From contig LFER01000009.1 in the NCBI GenBank assembly GCA_001510135.1, positions 1 to 64,000 on the forward strand: a stretch of DNA of 64,000 bases, written 5' to 3'. The stretch comes from Alphaproteobacteria bacterium casp-alpha6. Its GTDB lineage: Bacteria > Pseudomonadota > Alphaproteobacteria > Rhodobacterales > Rhodobacteraceae. Under the pieces are notes generated by a model. It had not been told where the DNA came from, ran no database searches, and was given only the letters and a program-made list of their open reading frames with translations. The translations under genes and the position numbers were made by a program. Positions 1-8,607 of the stretch are shown piece after piece. How positions within the stretch are numbered: position 1 is the stretch's first letter; every line of letters starts with the position of its first letter.

Positions 1-495
1 GCCCGCCCTTCTGGGTATGTGATGACCTTTGACGCAGATGATCTTGCGCACCGCGATTTGGTAAAACAATATCTTTCGATACAACACCCCAACGGCTATC
101 TCATCGAACACGGCATTGTCCATGACATCGCGGCAGACCTTTATGGTCAAGCAGGACGCCCAAATCTGTGGAACCCGCTTAGAAAACCATTTTGGAAACT
201 ATGCGGCAGTTGCGCAGCCTTTCGGTATGATCCCAATGAGCCTAAACTGCTGCGTCGACTAATCACAGAGATCACTCAGCACGAACATCGCATGTTTCCC
301 TATCTGGCAAAATTATGCAGAAGGCCTCTATTATCTATGCGCGCCAACTTAATCGTTTACGAAGTCAACCATGGGGAAAATTTCGATCCGCGTTTAAACC
401 AGGGCGGATATAAGTTAAGGTTCATTAGGCGATTTTTGATTTCTGATCCAACAAAATTAAAACATATTAAATCCGCGTTTGGAATAAAATCTTAA
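1..495 (+). CDS. C-terminal part of a glycosyltransferase-like protein (5' end outside window)
   Basis: The frame is open from base 1 to the stop at 493-495, so the gene probably begins upstream; an internal GTG at 19 and ATG at 22 are possible but have no visible ribosome binding site. The visible part starts with T-F-D-A-D-D, then a GYLIEHG segment and, about 35 residues on, L-C-G-S. A DxDD motif followed by a Gly/Tyr strand and a C-G-S/T strand is the pattern of GT-A-fold glycosyltransferase-like proteins found in marine bacteria. This is inferred from motifs only. The C-terminal half is basic and has no recognisable domain. A substrate cannot be named. Confidence 0.45.
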   Translation, partial: ARPSGYVMTFDADDLAHRDLVKQYLSIQHPNGYLIEHGIVHDIAADLYGQAGRPNLWNPLRKPFWKLCGSCAAFRYDPNEPKLLRRLITEITQHEHRMFPYLAKLCRRPLLSMRANLIVYEVNHGENFDPRLNQGGYKLRFIRRFLISDPTKLKHIKSAFGIKS

Positions 496-568
496 ATGAA
501 TATTATCATCGAATAACATCATAAGATCGCAGAAACGAAAATATAATCGTGTAGAAAAGCTTTTGATA

Positions 569-1030
569 TCAGGATGAAAGCCGGTCTTTAACCATTGGGC
601 CTACAATGCCAAAATCCATCTGACCCGTATATTTGGCCTTGAGCACGCCCATCACCTTGCCCATATCACGAATAGATGTCGCCCCAATTTCTGCGATCGC
701 TTCCTCGAGGGCGGCGCTGGTTTCTTCTTCAGAAAGTTTACGGGGCAGAAATTCTTCGATCACACCGATTTCTGCAAGTTCGCGCTCAGCAAGGTCAAAT
801 CGGCTTGCTTCTTCATATGTTTTGGCACTTTCCTGACGCTGGCGCACCATTTTCCCCAAGATGGCCAAAAGCTCTGTGTCATCGACACCAGTTTCATTAC
901 CCTCGCCACGGGCGGCAATATCACGGTCTTTGATGGCAGCATTAATCAAACGCAGTGTACTGAGACGCGCGGTTGCTTTGTCCTTCATCGCCTGTTTCAT
1001 CTCTGTGTTTATACGCGTTCGAAGTTCCAT
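569..1030 (-). CDS. yqeY: GatB/YqeY domain protein
   Basis: A 153-residue protein with the full-length GatB/YqeY fold. It begins MELRTRINTEMKQAMKDKA and has the conserved helix ending LSTLRLINAAIKDRDI, the segment around EEFLPRKLSEEE, and the terminal DMGKVMGVLKAKYTGQMDFGI region. The family resembles the tRNA-binding tail of GatB. A role in mischarged-tRNA amidation is suspected from this, but its activity is not settled. It is divergently transcribed from carA, an arrangement common in Rhodobacterales. The ATG at 1028-1030 is the natural start because homology begins at residue 1. Confidence 0.9.
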   Translation of the reverse strand: MELRTRINTEMKQAMKDKATARLSTLRLINAAIKDRDIAARGEGNETGVDDTELLAILGKMVRQRQESAKTYEEASRFDLAERELAEIGVIEEFLPRKLSEEETSAALEEAIAEIGATSIRDMGKVMGVLKAKYTGQMDFGIVGPMVKDRLSS

Positions 1031-1143
1031 AAGCTGCCCGATTTCTTTTCCGTAACGGTAAGGCTCCCATACTAGCTAATGGCATCATTGAGGGCAATAG
1101 GATAAAAATATCCAAATAAAGCTTTTCTTTGCATCGCGGTCTC

Positions 1144-1172
1144 TTGACCCTTGCCGCTGCGCCCACTAGGTT
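1144..1172 (+). promoter_or_regulatory. Probable sigma-70 promoter of carA
   Basis: TTGACC at 1144-1149 and TAGGTT at 1167-1172 are separated by 17 bases, and the carA ATG follows 28 bases later. The -35 is a strong match and the -10 is weaker. No operator or attenuator is obvious between it and the gene. The call rests on hexamers and position alone. Confidence 0.4.
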
Positions 1173-1200
1173 GCCGCCGATTACGGGAAGCCATACCATA

Positions 1201-2352
1201 ATGACAAAAAATCCAACAACAGACGTGACTGCCTGCCTTGCATTAAACGATGGCACGCTTTTCTTTGGAAAAGGCTTTGGAGCCGAAGGTGTAACGGTCG
1301 GGGAACTGTGTTTCAACACAGCCATGACCGGATATCAGGAAATAATGACAGACCCTTCATATGCCGGACAAATTGTGACTTTTACATTTCCGCATATTGG
1401 AAATGTCGGCACGACCCTTGAGGATGACGAAGCTATCAATCCTGTCGCCGAAGGCATGGTTGTGAAATGGGACGTTACGGATCCCTCTAATTGGCGCGCC
1501 CAGAATAAATTGTCAGATTGGTTGGCAGCGCGTGGCAAAATTGCGATCTCTGGTGTGGACACCCGCCGGCTGACCCGCGCCATTCGTGCGATTGGCGCCC
1601 CCCATGTGGCCCTTGCCTATTCAGAGGACGGACAGTTTGACACAGATGACGTAATTGCCAAGGCGCGCGCCTTCAAGGGGCTCGAAGGCTTAGATCTCGC
1701 CAAAGAGGTAACCTGCGCACAAAGCTATCATTGGAACGAATGCCGCTGGGCATGGGGCGAAGGATTTGCCATTCAAAAAGATCCCAAATTCAAAGTTGTC
1801 GCTATAGACTATGGTGCCAAGCGTAATATTCTTCGTTCTCTTGCCTCGGTTGGATGTGATGTCACGGTTTTGCCGGCGACCTCGACCGCTGAAGATGTCC
1901 TGCGGCACAATCCGGATGGAGTTTTTTTGTCCAACGGTCCAGGCGATCCTGCGGCAACGGGCATTTATGCTGTCCCAATGATCCAAGGTGTTCTTGAACA
2001 AAAAGACATTCCGCTTTTTGGAATTTGTCTAGGACACCAGATGCTCGCGCTCGCACTTGGCGCAAAAACGATAAAAATGAACCATGGACATCACGGTGCC
2101 AATCATCCTGTTAAAGATATTGAAACGGGCAAAGTTGAAATCACATCTATGAATCATGGATTTGCAGTTGACACACAAATACTTCCCGAAGGAGTTTTGG
2201 AAACACACGTGTCTCTGTTTGATGGATCAAATTGCGGTCTGAGAGTTGAGGGAAAGCCCGTCTTTTCTGTTCAGTACCACCCTGAAGCCAGCCCAGGTCC
2301 ACAGGACAGTCATTATCTGTTCGAAAAATTTGCCGACCTCATGAATCGTTAA
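1201..2352 (+). CDS. carA: Carbamoyl-phosphate synthase small subunit
   Basis: Glutaminase subunit of carbamoyl-phosphate synthetase, which hydrolyses glutamine and channels ammonia to CarB for arginine and pyrimidine synthesis. The 383-residue length is normal. The N-terminal domain contains the FNTAMTGYQEIMTDPSY block. The class I amidotransferase domain has the nucleophile in FGICLGHQM, the GGHxxxNHPV-type block as HGHHGANHPV, and the catalytic His/Glu in QYHPEASPGPQD. The frame is open upstream to 1129, but ATG 1201 is chosen because the CarA N-terminus aligns there. carB is not in the window, so the two subunits are not in one operon here. Confidence 0.97.
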   Translation: MTKNPTTDVTACLALNDGTLFFGKGFGAEGVTVGELCFNTAMTGYQEIMTDPSYAGQIVTFTFPHIGNVGTTLEDDEAINPVAEGMVVKWDVTDPSNWRAQNKLSDWLAARGKIAISGVDTRRLTRAIRAIGAPHVALAYSEDGQFDTDDVIAKARAFKGLEGLDLAKEVTCAQSYHWNECRWAWGEGFAIQKDPKFKVVAIDYGAKRNILRSLASVGCDVTVLPATSTAEDVLRHNPDGVFLSNGPGDPAATGIYAVPMIQGVLEQKDIPLFGICLGHQMLALALGAKTIKMNHGHHGANHPVKDIETGKVEITSMNHGFAVDTQILPEGVLETHVSLFDGSNCGLRVEGKPVFSVQYHPEASPGPQDSHYLFEKFADLMNR

Positions 2353-2424
2353 ACATTTATTATTTTCAGAAATTGTTAACGTTATTTGCGCATTCTCGTG
2401 ACTGGATGGATCGGGATGACATGA

Positions 2425-2991
2425 ATGATTTTGAATGCGTCAAACCTAAGTGAACGGGAAACCTTAGAAAATATCCCCCTTTCAAGAACCCAGAAAGGAA
2501 AACTCGGCCAATTGTTGGTCGATGATGGCGCCATTTCAAGCGATGCTATTTCCCAAACTTTGCAGGTTCAAACCCTTATCAAGCGTCCCTTGGGCGAAAT
2601 TTTGGTCGCTTCCAGCATTGTGGCACGCTCAAAAATTTATTCCGCGCTTGGAATACAGGATGGACGTGACGTCGTTTCCCGTAACTCGGTTCCGGAGTGG
2701 CGGGACACCAGAGATCCCCAATTTTGGTTAAAGCTTGGGATGGTCCCTTGGGACAGGCCACACGGTCGTTGGCGCATCGCCACTTCCAATGCGCAAAAGT
2801 TTGAACGCAACCGCGCTGAGATAGAAGAAAAACTTGGACAAATTGAAATGATTTGGGCGTCACCGTCACAAATCATCTACAGACAAAACGCTGTGTTTCA
2901 AAAATTTCTTGTTCACACGGCGGAAAACTCTCTGCCAGATCACCAAAGTTGCAGGACGCTTAAGTTTTTTCCCTTCCCATTGCAAGCCTGA
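2425..2991 (+). CDS. N-terminal fragment of a frameshifted GspE-N/GT2 glycosyltransferase
   Basis: Encodes 188 residues with a GspE-N (MshEN-like) domain at about residues 24-80, visible as GKLGQLLVDDGAIS, then RPLGEILV and YSALG. In Rhodobacterales this domain is typically fused in front of a membrane glycosyltransferase next to carA. The frame runs through the Ser-Cys-Arg segment and then ends in an unrelated proline/phenylalanine tail (F-F-P-F-P-L-Q-A) just after six T residues at 2965-2970. The natural continuation, a hydrophobic segment, lies in the -1 frame. I read this as half of one gene broken by a single-base indel, a sequencing error, or recoding. Confidence 0.7.
   Translation: MILNASNLSERETLENIPLSRTQKGKLGQLLVDDGAISSDAISQTLQVQTLIKRPLGEILVASSIVARSKIYSALGIQDGRDVVSRNSVPEWRDTRDPQFWLKLGMVPWDRPHGRWRIATSNAQKFERNRAEIEEKLGQIEMIWASPSQIIYRQNAVFQKFLVHTAENSLPDHQSCRTLKFFPFPLQA
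2965..2970 (+). other. T6 run at the frame junction of the glycosyltransferase
   Basis: The upstream frame reads AAG TTT TTT CCC and the downstream frame continues TCC CTT CCC ATT GCA. Adding one T, or a -1 slip, joins K-F-F to S-L-P-I-A-S-L, which fits a transmembrane helix. The -1 frame has a stop at 2961-2963, so the switch must happen between there and the upstream-frame stop at 2989-2991. The T run is the only homopolymer in that interval. Confidence 0.6.
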
Positions 2992-3002
2992 TCCTTGTCC
3001 TT

Positions 3003-4301
3003 TTGGGGATAATTTTTTTTGCTGCAAATATGTCTGCACTCACACTGTTTCACGGCACGCTTTTGATCAATGTCCTCTGCCTCATCACTTCTGCGGGGAC
3101 AAAGCTCGCAGCCCTTGTAAAATCTCAGGTGCATGAGCCAGCATCACCTGTACCAGCCAGCATAGATTGCAGCTTACTGCCGAAAATGAGCCTTCTTATT
3201 GCACTTTATAAAGAAAAAGATATCGCGGCCACTCTGATCGCCAATCTTGGAAAGATAATTTATCCGCCAACCCATCTTCAAGTCATTTTGGTGCTGGAGG
3301 CTGATGACCTTCAAACAGCCGCTGCAATCTTGGAAACAGAGCTGCCTCCATGGATTGAAATCCTGCGCATCCCCGCGGGTACCATCAAAACAAAGCCACG
3401 GGCGCTGAACTATGCGTTACCATTTTGCTCTGGAGACATTGTCGGTGTGTACGACGCAGAGGATGCGCCCGAACCTGATCAACTGCTCAAAGTTGCTGCG
3501 CAATTTGCAACAGCCAGTCAGGATACAGCTTGCCTGCAAGGGAGCCTTAGTTTCTTTAACGCGCGGACAAGCTATATCAGCCGGTGTTTTGCTATCGAAT
3601 ATTCTGCTTGGTTTCGTGTTTTTTTGCCAGGGTTGGCGAAATTGGGATGCGTCATACCTCTTGGAGGCACAACGCTCTTTTTTCGCCGTACCATTTTAGA
3701 AGACCTCGGAGGATGGGACGCACATAACGTGACGGAGGATGCGGACCTTGGCGTTCGGCTTGCCCGAGCAGGGTATCAGTGCGAGATTCTCCAAAGCACC
3801 ACCCATGAAGAGGCAACCACCCAAACACGCCGTTGGATCATGCAAAGATCCCGCTGGATCAAAGGTTTCATGATCACATATTGGTGCCATATGCGCGATC
3901 CGAAATCTCTTTGGCATGATTTAGGCCCAAGAAAATTCTGGGGTCTTCAGGCTTTGTTCCTCCCCGGAATACTGCAAGTGCTTCTGGCCCCGTTTTTATG
4001 GATCTTTTGGGGCGTGCAATTCGGCCTGATCGACAAAAATGCGTTCGGGTTAAGCGCTTCGGCCACCTCAGCTTTGAGCACACTGTTTATTTTGTGTTTT
4101 GTCACCGATCTTTTGCTTGCTCTGATTGGAACCCAGAAAGCGGGTCAAAAACAACTTTGGCCATGGATACCGCTACAGTATTTCTATTTTCCGCTTGCCA
4201 CTGTCGCGGCTGTCAAAGCCCTCTATGAACTGATCACGGCCCCTTTTTACTGGGAAAAAACGCAACATGGATTGGACAAAACTAAGATTGATCGTTCTTA
4301 G
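3003..4301 (+). CDS. Glycosyltransferase family 2, C-terminal fragment of the frameshifted gene
   Basis: Carries the catalytic part of a processive, membrane-bound GT2 enzyme of the cellulose-synthase/PgaC type. Motifs in order are the KPRALNYAL nucleotide-sugar block, YDAEDAPEP (DxD-like), GGTTLFFRR, TEDADLGVRL and QRSRWIKG (QxxRW). Hydrophobic segments lie at the start and three more near the C-terminus. The frame is open from 2964; TTG 3003 and ATG 3030 are only formal starts with no ribosome binding site, and the sequence before 3003 already encodes a good membrane helix. It belongs with the GspE-N fragment upstream. Its last 20 bases overlap the convergent GntR gene. The sugar substrate is unknown. 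Confidence 0.75.
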   Translation: MGIIFFAANMSALTLFHGTLLINVLCLITSAGTKLAALVKSQVHEPASPVPASIDCSLLPKMSLLIALYKEKDIAATLIANLGKIIYPPTHLQVILVLEADDLQTAAAILETELPPWIEILRIPAGTIKTKPRALNYALPFCSGDIVGVYDAEDAPEPDQLLKVAAQFATASQDTACLQGSLSFFNARTSYISRCFAIEYSAWFRVFLPGLAKLGCVIPLGGTTLFFRRTILEDLGGWDAHNVTEDADLGVRLARAGYQCEILQSTTHEEATTQTRRWIMQRSRWIKGFMITYWCHMRDPKSLWHDLGPRKFWGLQALFLPGILQVLLAPFLWIFWGVQFGLIDKNAFGLSASATSALSTLFILCFVTDLLLALIGTQKAGQKQLWPWIPLQYFYFPLATVAAVKALYELITAPFYWEKTQHGLDKTKIDRS

Positions 4302-4926
4302 ATGCCTCAGCCTTCAGGCGCGCGACAAATGCGTTTGATATGTGATCTCTGAGCGCTTTGTATGCAGCGTCTTCATCTCGTTCAATTATTGCGTGAACCA
4401 CCGCGCGATGTTCATCAAAGGCGACTTCGCCGCGTCCTGCAATCGCCAAAGAGGTGGTTTCCATCAAGGCCATTGAACGGTGAACAAGATCCAGCTGCTG
4501 AACCAGATAACGATTGTGCGACGCAAGATGGACTTGACGATGAAATCTTCGGTTTGCCCGCACGAGCGCCTCAGGAGCGGCGTCTATCTGCACCTGTTCC
4601 CTGACCAATTCATCAAGAACCCGCTGTTCTTCAACTGTCGCATGGCGGGCGGCAAGGCGGGCCGCCAGACCTTCGAGCTCCGCGCGTACTGCATAAAGTT
4701 CGGCAACCTGATTGTGATCCAGCGAAGCAACAATCAAACTGCGCCCGTCTCGCGTGAGCAAGGATTGCGTTTCAAGGCGTTGCAATGCCTCACGGACCGG
4801 CGTGCGCGAAACCCCAAAACGATCTGCCAAATCCACTTCAACCAAACGGTCACCGGGTTTAAACGCGCCCGCATCAATCGCTTCGAGGATCAGCGTATAG
4901 GCATCGGAGTGGGTTGACATTGGCAT
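4282..4926 (-). CDS. GntR family transcriptional regulator (FadR/FCD type)
   Basis: A 214-residue protein. An N-terminal winged helix at about residues 6-70 is seen as GAFKPGDRLVEVDLADRFGV followed by SRTPVREALQRLE. A C-terminal all-helical FCD ligand-binding domain has the typical metal/ligand residues in the stretches RANRRFHRQVHLAS and FDEHRAVVHAI. This is the FadR subfamily of GntR regulators, usually repressors of catabolic or transport genes that respond to small acids. The target is not evident, because its neighbours are a glycosyltransferase and a HAD phosphatase. ATG 4926 or ATG 4920 could both start it. The 3' end overlaps the convergent glycosyltransferase by 20 bases. Confidence 0.9.
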   Translation of the reverse strand: MPMSTHSDAYTLILEAIDAGAFKPGDRLVEVDLADRFGVSRTPVREALQRLETQSLLTRDGRSLIVASLDHNQVAELYAVRAELEGLAARLAARHATVEEQRVLDELVREQVQIDAAPEALVRANRRFHRQVHLASHNRYLVQQLDLVHRSMALMETTSLAIAGRGEVAFDEHRAVVHAIIERDEDAAYKALRDHISNAFVARLKAEASKNDQS

Positions 4927-5021
4927 TCTCTTTTCGCACTCAGTAAGCGCCCTTACCTAAAGGGGCAAAAGACCAGAAATCAACCCCAGACCACCCACCT
5001 TTTGGGATGCGGACCCTTTTG

Positions 5022-5669
5022 ATGCCAAAATTACATTTTCAACATGTGACCGATTGGGTCTTTGATCTGGATCACACGCTATATCCTCCAGAAAATCGTC
5101 TTTTTGATCAGATTGAGACAAAAATGACGGATTACATCGTTGCATTGCTTGGGACCGACCCCGCCTCCGCAAATGCATTACGTAATAGGTATTGGACAAC
5201 TTATGGCACGACGCTAGCCGGCCTTATGGAAGAACATAATATCGATCCGGATCCATTTCTATGGGATGTCCATCAAATTGATTTCAGCGTGATTGATCCA
5301 AATCCAGCGCTTGGCGCAGCGATAGAGGCCTTGCCCGGTCGCAAAATCATTTACACAAACGGCACCATTCCCTATGCCAAAGATGTCCTAAATGCCCTTG
5401 GCATCGAACCCGTCTTTGAGGCTATTTATGGCGTTGAGAGCGCTGGTTACCGCCCCAAGCCGGAAAAGCAGGCATTTGATGCGGTGTTTGGAAGGGACAA
5501 GACCAAAACAACCACCGGCGCGATGTTCGAAGATGATGTCAGAAACCTTGCCGTTCCCAAAGATTTAGGCATGCGAACGGTTCTGGTCAGCCCGACGGCA
5601 GAGAGCTCAGAACCGCATGTGGATTTCGTTACTCCAGATTTAACCGCCTTCCTGCGTCAGATCGTCTGA
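5022..5669 (+). CDS. HAD family hydrolase, pyrimidine 5'-nucleotidase type
   Basis: A 215-residue HAD phosphatase. Motif I is WVFDLDHTLYPP, with the nucleophile Asp and acid/base Asp. Motif II is IIYTNGT, and motif III/IV comprises the lysine in RPKPEKQAF and the acidic FEDDVRNL. These match the pyrimidine 5'-nucleotidase (SDT1/PPE-like) group, which removes phosphate from nucleoside monophosphates or related small molecules. Start ATG 5022 places motif I near residue 14, as in relatives; ATG 5007 in the same frame would add five residues. It is transcribed away from the GntR gene and is not obviously in an operon. Confidence 0.85.
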   Translation: MPKLHFQHVTDWVFDLDHTLYPPENRLFDQIETKMTDYIVALLGTDPASANALRNRYWTTYGTTLAGLMEEHNIDPDPFLWDVHQIDFSVIDPNPALGAAIEALPGRKIIYTNGTIPYAKDVLNALGIEPVFEAIYGVESAGYRPKPEKQAFDAVFGRDKTKTTTGAMFEDDVRNLAVPKDLGMRTVLVSPTAESSEPHVDFVTPDLTAFLRQIV

Positions 5670-5736
5670 TTGGAGGCTCGAGCTTTGAAACTGCGGCACT
5701 GTTGGCCTAATTTGTCACTGAGGAGGCAAGTGGCCA

Positions 5737-6939
5737 TTGGAAAAAGTTGACGTTTTTATATCTGGCGGGGGCATCGCCGGAATGGTTGCCGCGGTCGCCT
5801 TTGAGCGACTGGGCTATAGCGTCATCTGTGCAGATCCCACGCCCCCTGTTCAAACCCGCGACGAAAACGGTGCCGATTTACGCACGACGGCCTTTCTTCA
5901 GCCATCGCAGCAGTTTTTGGATGAACTTGGTCTTTGGAGTCGGGTCAAAGATCATGCCACTCCGCTTGATATCATACGCATCGTGGATGCAGGAGGGGCA
6001 GAGGAACCAAATCACATAAAAGTAAGCAGGGAGTTTGATGCCCGTGAACTGTCCGATCTGCCGTTTGGCTGGAACGTGCCCAATTGGCTGTCGCGGCGCG
6101 CGTTGTCGGAGGCGCTTCAAGCAAGCGGCAGGGCAGAGCTTCTGGCAGGTGTCGAAACGAAACAAGTCTTTACGCGCGACAGTGAAGCACGGGTTTTGCT
6201 GAGCAATGGAATGAACCTCTCTGCCGCCTTGGTGATCGGTGCGGACGGGCGAAATTCGCTGGTACGTCAAAGCGCTGGGATCTCAGTACGCACAACGCGA
6301 TTTGGGCAAAAGGCAATGGCCTTTGCCGTTAACCATCCCATTCCACATAACAATGTCTCCACTGAAATACACCGCCACGGCGGGCCCTTTACCCTTGTTC
6401 CCTTGCCTGATTACGACGGGCAGCCATCGTCGGCTGTTGTCTGGATGGAAACGTCAGCACAGGCCGCGCGGCTTATGGCGCTTTCGCCTGAAGCCTTTGA
6501 GGCAGAAATGTCCGAGCGTTCCTGCCACATTCTGGGTCCACTGGCGCTTGCAACCAAACGTTCCATCTGGCCCATCATTGCCCAGCTCGCAGAAAGGATC
6601 AGCGCGAAACGTGTTGCCCTGATCGCCGAAGCGGCCCATGTTGTCCCCCCAATTGGCGCACAGGGGCTGAACATGAGCCTGTCAGATATCAAAGCCCTGC
6701 GTGATCTCGCGGCGCAGGCAGAGGATATCGGCGCACCAGAGGTGCTTGAAAGATACCATAAAGCCCGCTTCAATGATATTCGCCTGCGCGTAAATGGGAT
6801 CAGCATGCTCAATCATACGTCGCTGGGAGACATGCCCCTTCTCAGTAACATGCGCGCCTTGGGCATCCAAACGCTGCACGGCGCGGCCCCAGTGCGAAAA
6901 GGGTTGATGAAACTCGGTCTGGGTCTTGGGCGGCGTTAA
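5737..6939 (+). CDS. ubiH: UbiH/UbiF/Coq6-family FAD-dependent hydroxylase
   Basis: A 400-residue flavoprotein monooxygenase of the ubiquinone-ring hydroxylase family. The Rossmann FAD motif is SGGGIAGMVAAVAFERLGY, the GD motif appears as LVIGADGRNSLVRQ, and the second FAD block is AEAAHVVPPIGAQGLNMSL. In that last block Glu stands where many family members have the ribityl-binding Asp. The start is TTG 5737: a strong AGGAGG at 5721-5726 sits 10 bases before it and no ATG or GTG lies in frame between them. It likely acts in ubiquinone biosynthesis, but which ring carbon it hydroxylates cannot be told from sequence. Its end overlaps the convergent aminotransferase gene by four bases. Confidence 0.88.
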   Translation: MEKVDVFISGGGIAGMVAAVAFERLGYSVICADPTPPVQTRDENGADLRTTAFLQPSQQFLDELGLWSRVKDHATPLDIIRIVDAGGAEEPNHIKVSREFDARELSDLPFGWNVPNWLSRRALSEALQASGRAELLAGVETKQVFTRDSEARVLLSNGMNLSAALVIGADGRNSLVRQSAGISVRTTRFGQKAMAFAVNHPIPHNNVSTEIHRHGGPFTLVPLPDYDGQPSSAVVWMETSAQAARLMALSPEAFEAEMSERSCHILGPLALATKRSIWPIIAQLAERISAKRVALIAEAAHVVPPIGAQGLNMSLSDIKALRDLAAQAEDIGAPEVLERYHKARFNDIRLRVNGISMLNHTSLGDMPLLSNMRALGIQTLHGAAPVRKGLMKLGLGLGRR

Positions 6940-8063
6940 AGCACCTGATCGATTACCCGCCCTAAGCGCGCCAATGTTCCGTTGACATCGTACAATTTGT
7001 CCAGACCGAACAATCCAAGACGGAACGTCATGAAATTTTCCGGTTCATCGCAGGCAAGCGGCACGCCCGCTGCGATTTGCATGCCAAGCGCTGAAAATTT
7101 GGATCCGTTCTGAATACCGGCATCCTTGGTGTAAGACACAACAACGCCCGGCGCGCCATACCCGTCTGCAGCAACCGAAATCACGCCTTTGGCTTTTAGC
7201 ATTGCACGCACCGCATTTCCCAATTCCCACTGTGCATCACAGAGCTTTTGAAACCCGAACTCTCTGGTTTCCAGCATAGTATCGCGAAACGCGCGCAGCG
7301 CATCCGTGGGCATTGTCGCATGGTAGGCATGTCCGCCGTTTTCATAAGCCTGCATGATCGAATGCCATTTTTTAAGGTCAATGGCAAAGCTGTCTGATTG
7401 CGTGTCCTGCATCCGCGCCACGGCCCGTTCTGACAGCATTACAAGCCCTGCGGAGGGTGACGCAGACCACCCCTTTTGTGGCGCAGAAATAAGGACATCA
7501 ACACCACTTTCGCGCATATCTACCCAAGCACAGCCAGACGCAATGCAATCAAGCACCATAAGCGCGCCGACGTCATGAGCGGCTTTACTGAGCTCTTTGA
7601 CATATTCGTCAGGTAAGATCACACCTGCGGATGTTTCCACATGGGGAGCAAAGACGATATCGGGCTTCATATCATGAATTTTTGCAACAACCTCAGCGAT
7701 AGGGGCGGGACGAAACGGCGATTGGCTGTCATTCCCGATTTGGCGCGCCTTCATCACCTCAACATCGTCAGCATCGGTGGTCGCTTCGAAAATTTGCGAC
7801 CAGCGGTAGGAAAACCATCCGTTGCGCACGACGAGAACTTTGGCCTTTTGCCCAAATTGACGCGCGACCGCCTCCATCCCATAGGTACCCCCACCAGGGA
7901 CAAGGACAACCGCATCCGCGCAATACACTTCTTTCAGCATGGAAGAAATATCGTTCATCACCTGCTGAAAGGACTTTGACATATGGTTGAGAGAACGATC
8001 CGTAAAGACAACAGAAAATTCTTCCAAGCCGTCGGGATCAATGTGGTCTAAAAGCGCTGCCAT
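6936..8063 (-). CDS. Class V aminotransferase (alanine/serine-glyoxylate aminotransferase-like)
   Basis: A 375-residue fold-type I PLP enzyme. It shows the phosphate-binding PGGGTYGMEAVAR segment, the PLP-ring Asp in LMVLDCIASG, and the Schiff-base lysine in SAPQKGWSASPSAGLV. This is the arrangement of the alanine-glyoxylate, serine-glyoxylate and related aminotransferases. The natural amino donor cannot be fixed from sequence. It is a single gene transcribed convergently with the UbiH-like gene. On its other side lie the Lrp genes, which read in the same direction, 88 bases away from it. The ATG at 8061-8063 is the only start near the family N-terminus. Confidence 0.85.
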   Translation of the reverse strand: MAALLDHIDPDGLEEFSVVFTDRSLNHMSKSFQQVMNDISSMLKEVYCADAVVLVPGGGTYGMEAVARQFGQKAKVLVVRNGWFSYRWSQIFEATTDADDVEVMKARQIGNDSQSPFRPAPIAEVVAKIHDMKPDIVFAPHVETSAGVILPDEYVKELSKAAHDVGALMVLDCIASGCAWVDMRESGVDVLISAPQKGWSASPSAGLVMLSERAVARMQDTQSDSFAIDLKKWHSIMQAYENGGHAYHATMPTDALRAFRDTMLETREFGFQKLCDAQWELGNAVRAMLKAKGVISVAADGYGAPGVVVSYTKDAGIQNGSKFSALGMQIAAGVPLACDEPENFMTFRLGLFGLDKLYDVNGTLARLGRVIDQVL

Positions 8064-8151
8064 GATAAATCTCCAAAAGTTACCTCACTATCTCACAAGC
8101 TTTGTGAAGAGAAAAGTGTCTATACTGTGGCGCGACACTTCTTAGCAGGGT

Positions 8152-8607
8152 CTATAGCGGTCCGGGTCGTCGTTCTTCGCTAAGCAAAACATTGGCCTCC
8201 ACATCCCCAGCCCCCGGAAGCGTCATGATGCGACGGCGCAAGACCCGTTCAAAATCCGCAATATCGCGCGCCACCACACGCAGACGGTAATCATACATAC
8301 CCAAGACGTGTTCGACAGTCTGGACTTCGGGAATGGCCGAGACCGCGCGTTCAAAATCCTCAAGCGGCACCCCCTTTTTCCCCGAAAGTTTCACGCCCAG
8401 AAACACGGTCACCCCAAAGCCAAGCTTTTCACGGTCTAGAATGATCCGCCGTCCCTTGATGACACCGCTCTCTTCCAACCGGCGCACACGTCGCCATATG
8501 GCAGGTTGGGACATGTTCAGCCGCCGTGCCAAAGCACCTGCAGAAAGCTCCGCATTTTCCGACAAAAGACGCAACAGCATCATATCGATATCGTCATGCG
8601 GTATCAT
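8152..8607 (-). CDS. Lrp/AsnC family transcriptional regulator (second of a tandem pair)
   Basis: A 151-residue Lrp-type regulator. Its N-terminal helix-turn-helix contains LARRLNMSQPAIWRRVRRLEESGVI, followed by the RILDREKLGF-like hinge (here RIILDREKLGF) and a C-terminal RAM effector domain with VEHVLGMYDYRLRV. Its ATG overlaps the stop of the preceding Lrp gene by four bases (ATGA), so the two are translationally coupled. The pair is divergent from ilvC, suggesting that one or both sense branched-chain amino acids and control ilvC. That link is inferred from position. The two proteins may form hetero-oligomers. Confidence 0.93.
   Translation of the reverse strand: MIPHDDIDMMLLRLLSENAELSAGALARRLNMSQPAIWRRVRRLEESGVIKGRRIILDREKLGFGVTVFLGVKLSGKKGVPLEDFERAVSAIPEVQTVEHVLGMYDYRLRVVARDIADFERVLRRRIMTLPGAGDVEANVLLSEERRPGPL

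Noticed and set aside
1129..1200. N-terminal extension of CarA from a GTG-like start at 1129
   Set aside because: The extension overlaps the probable carA promoter and has no counterpart in the family; ATG 1201 fits.
3003..3030. TTG 3003 or ATG 3030 as real starts of an independent glycosyltransferase
   Set aside because: Neither has a ribosome binding site, and the frame upstream already encodes the beginning of the membrane helix.
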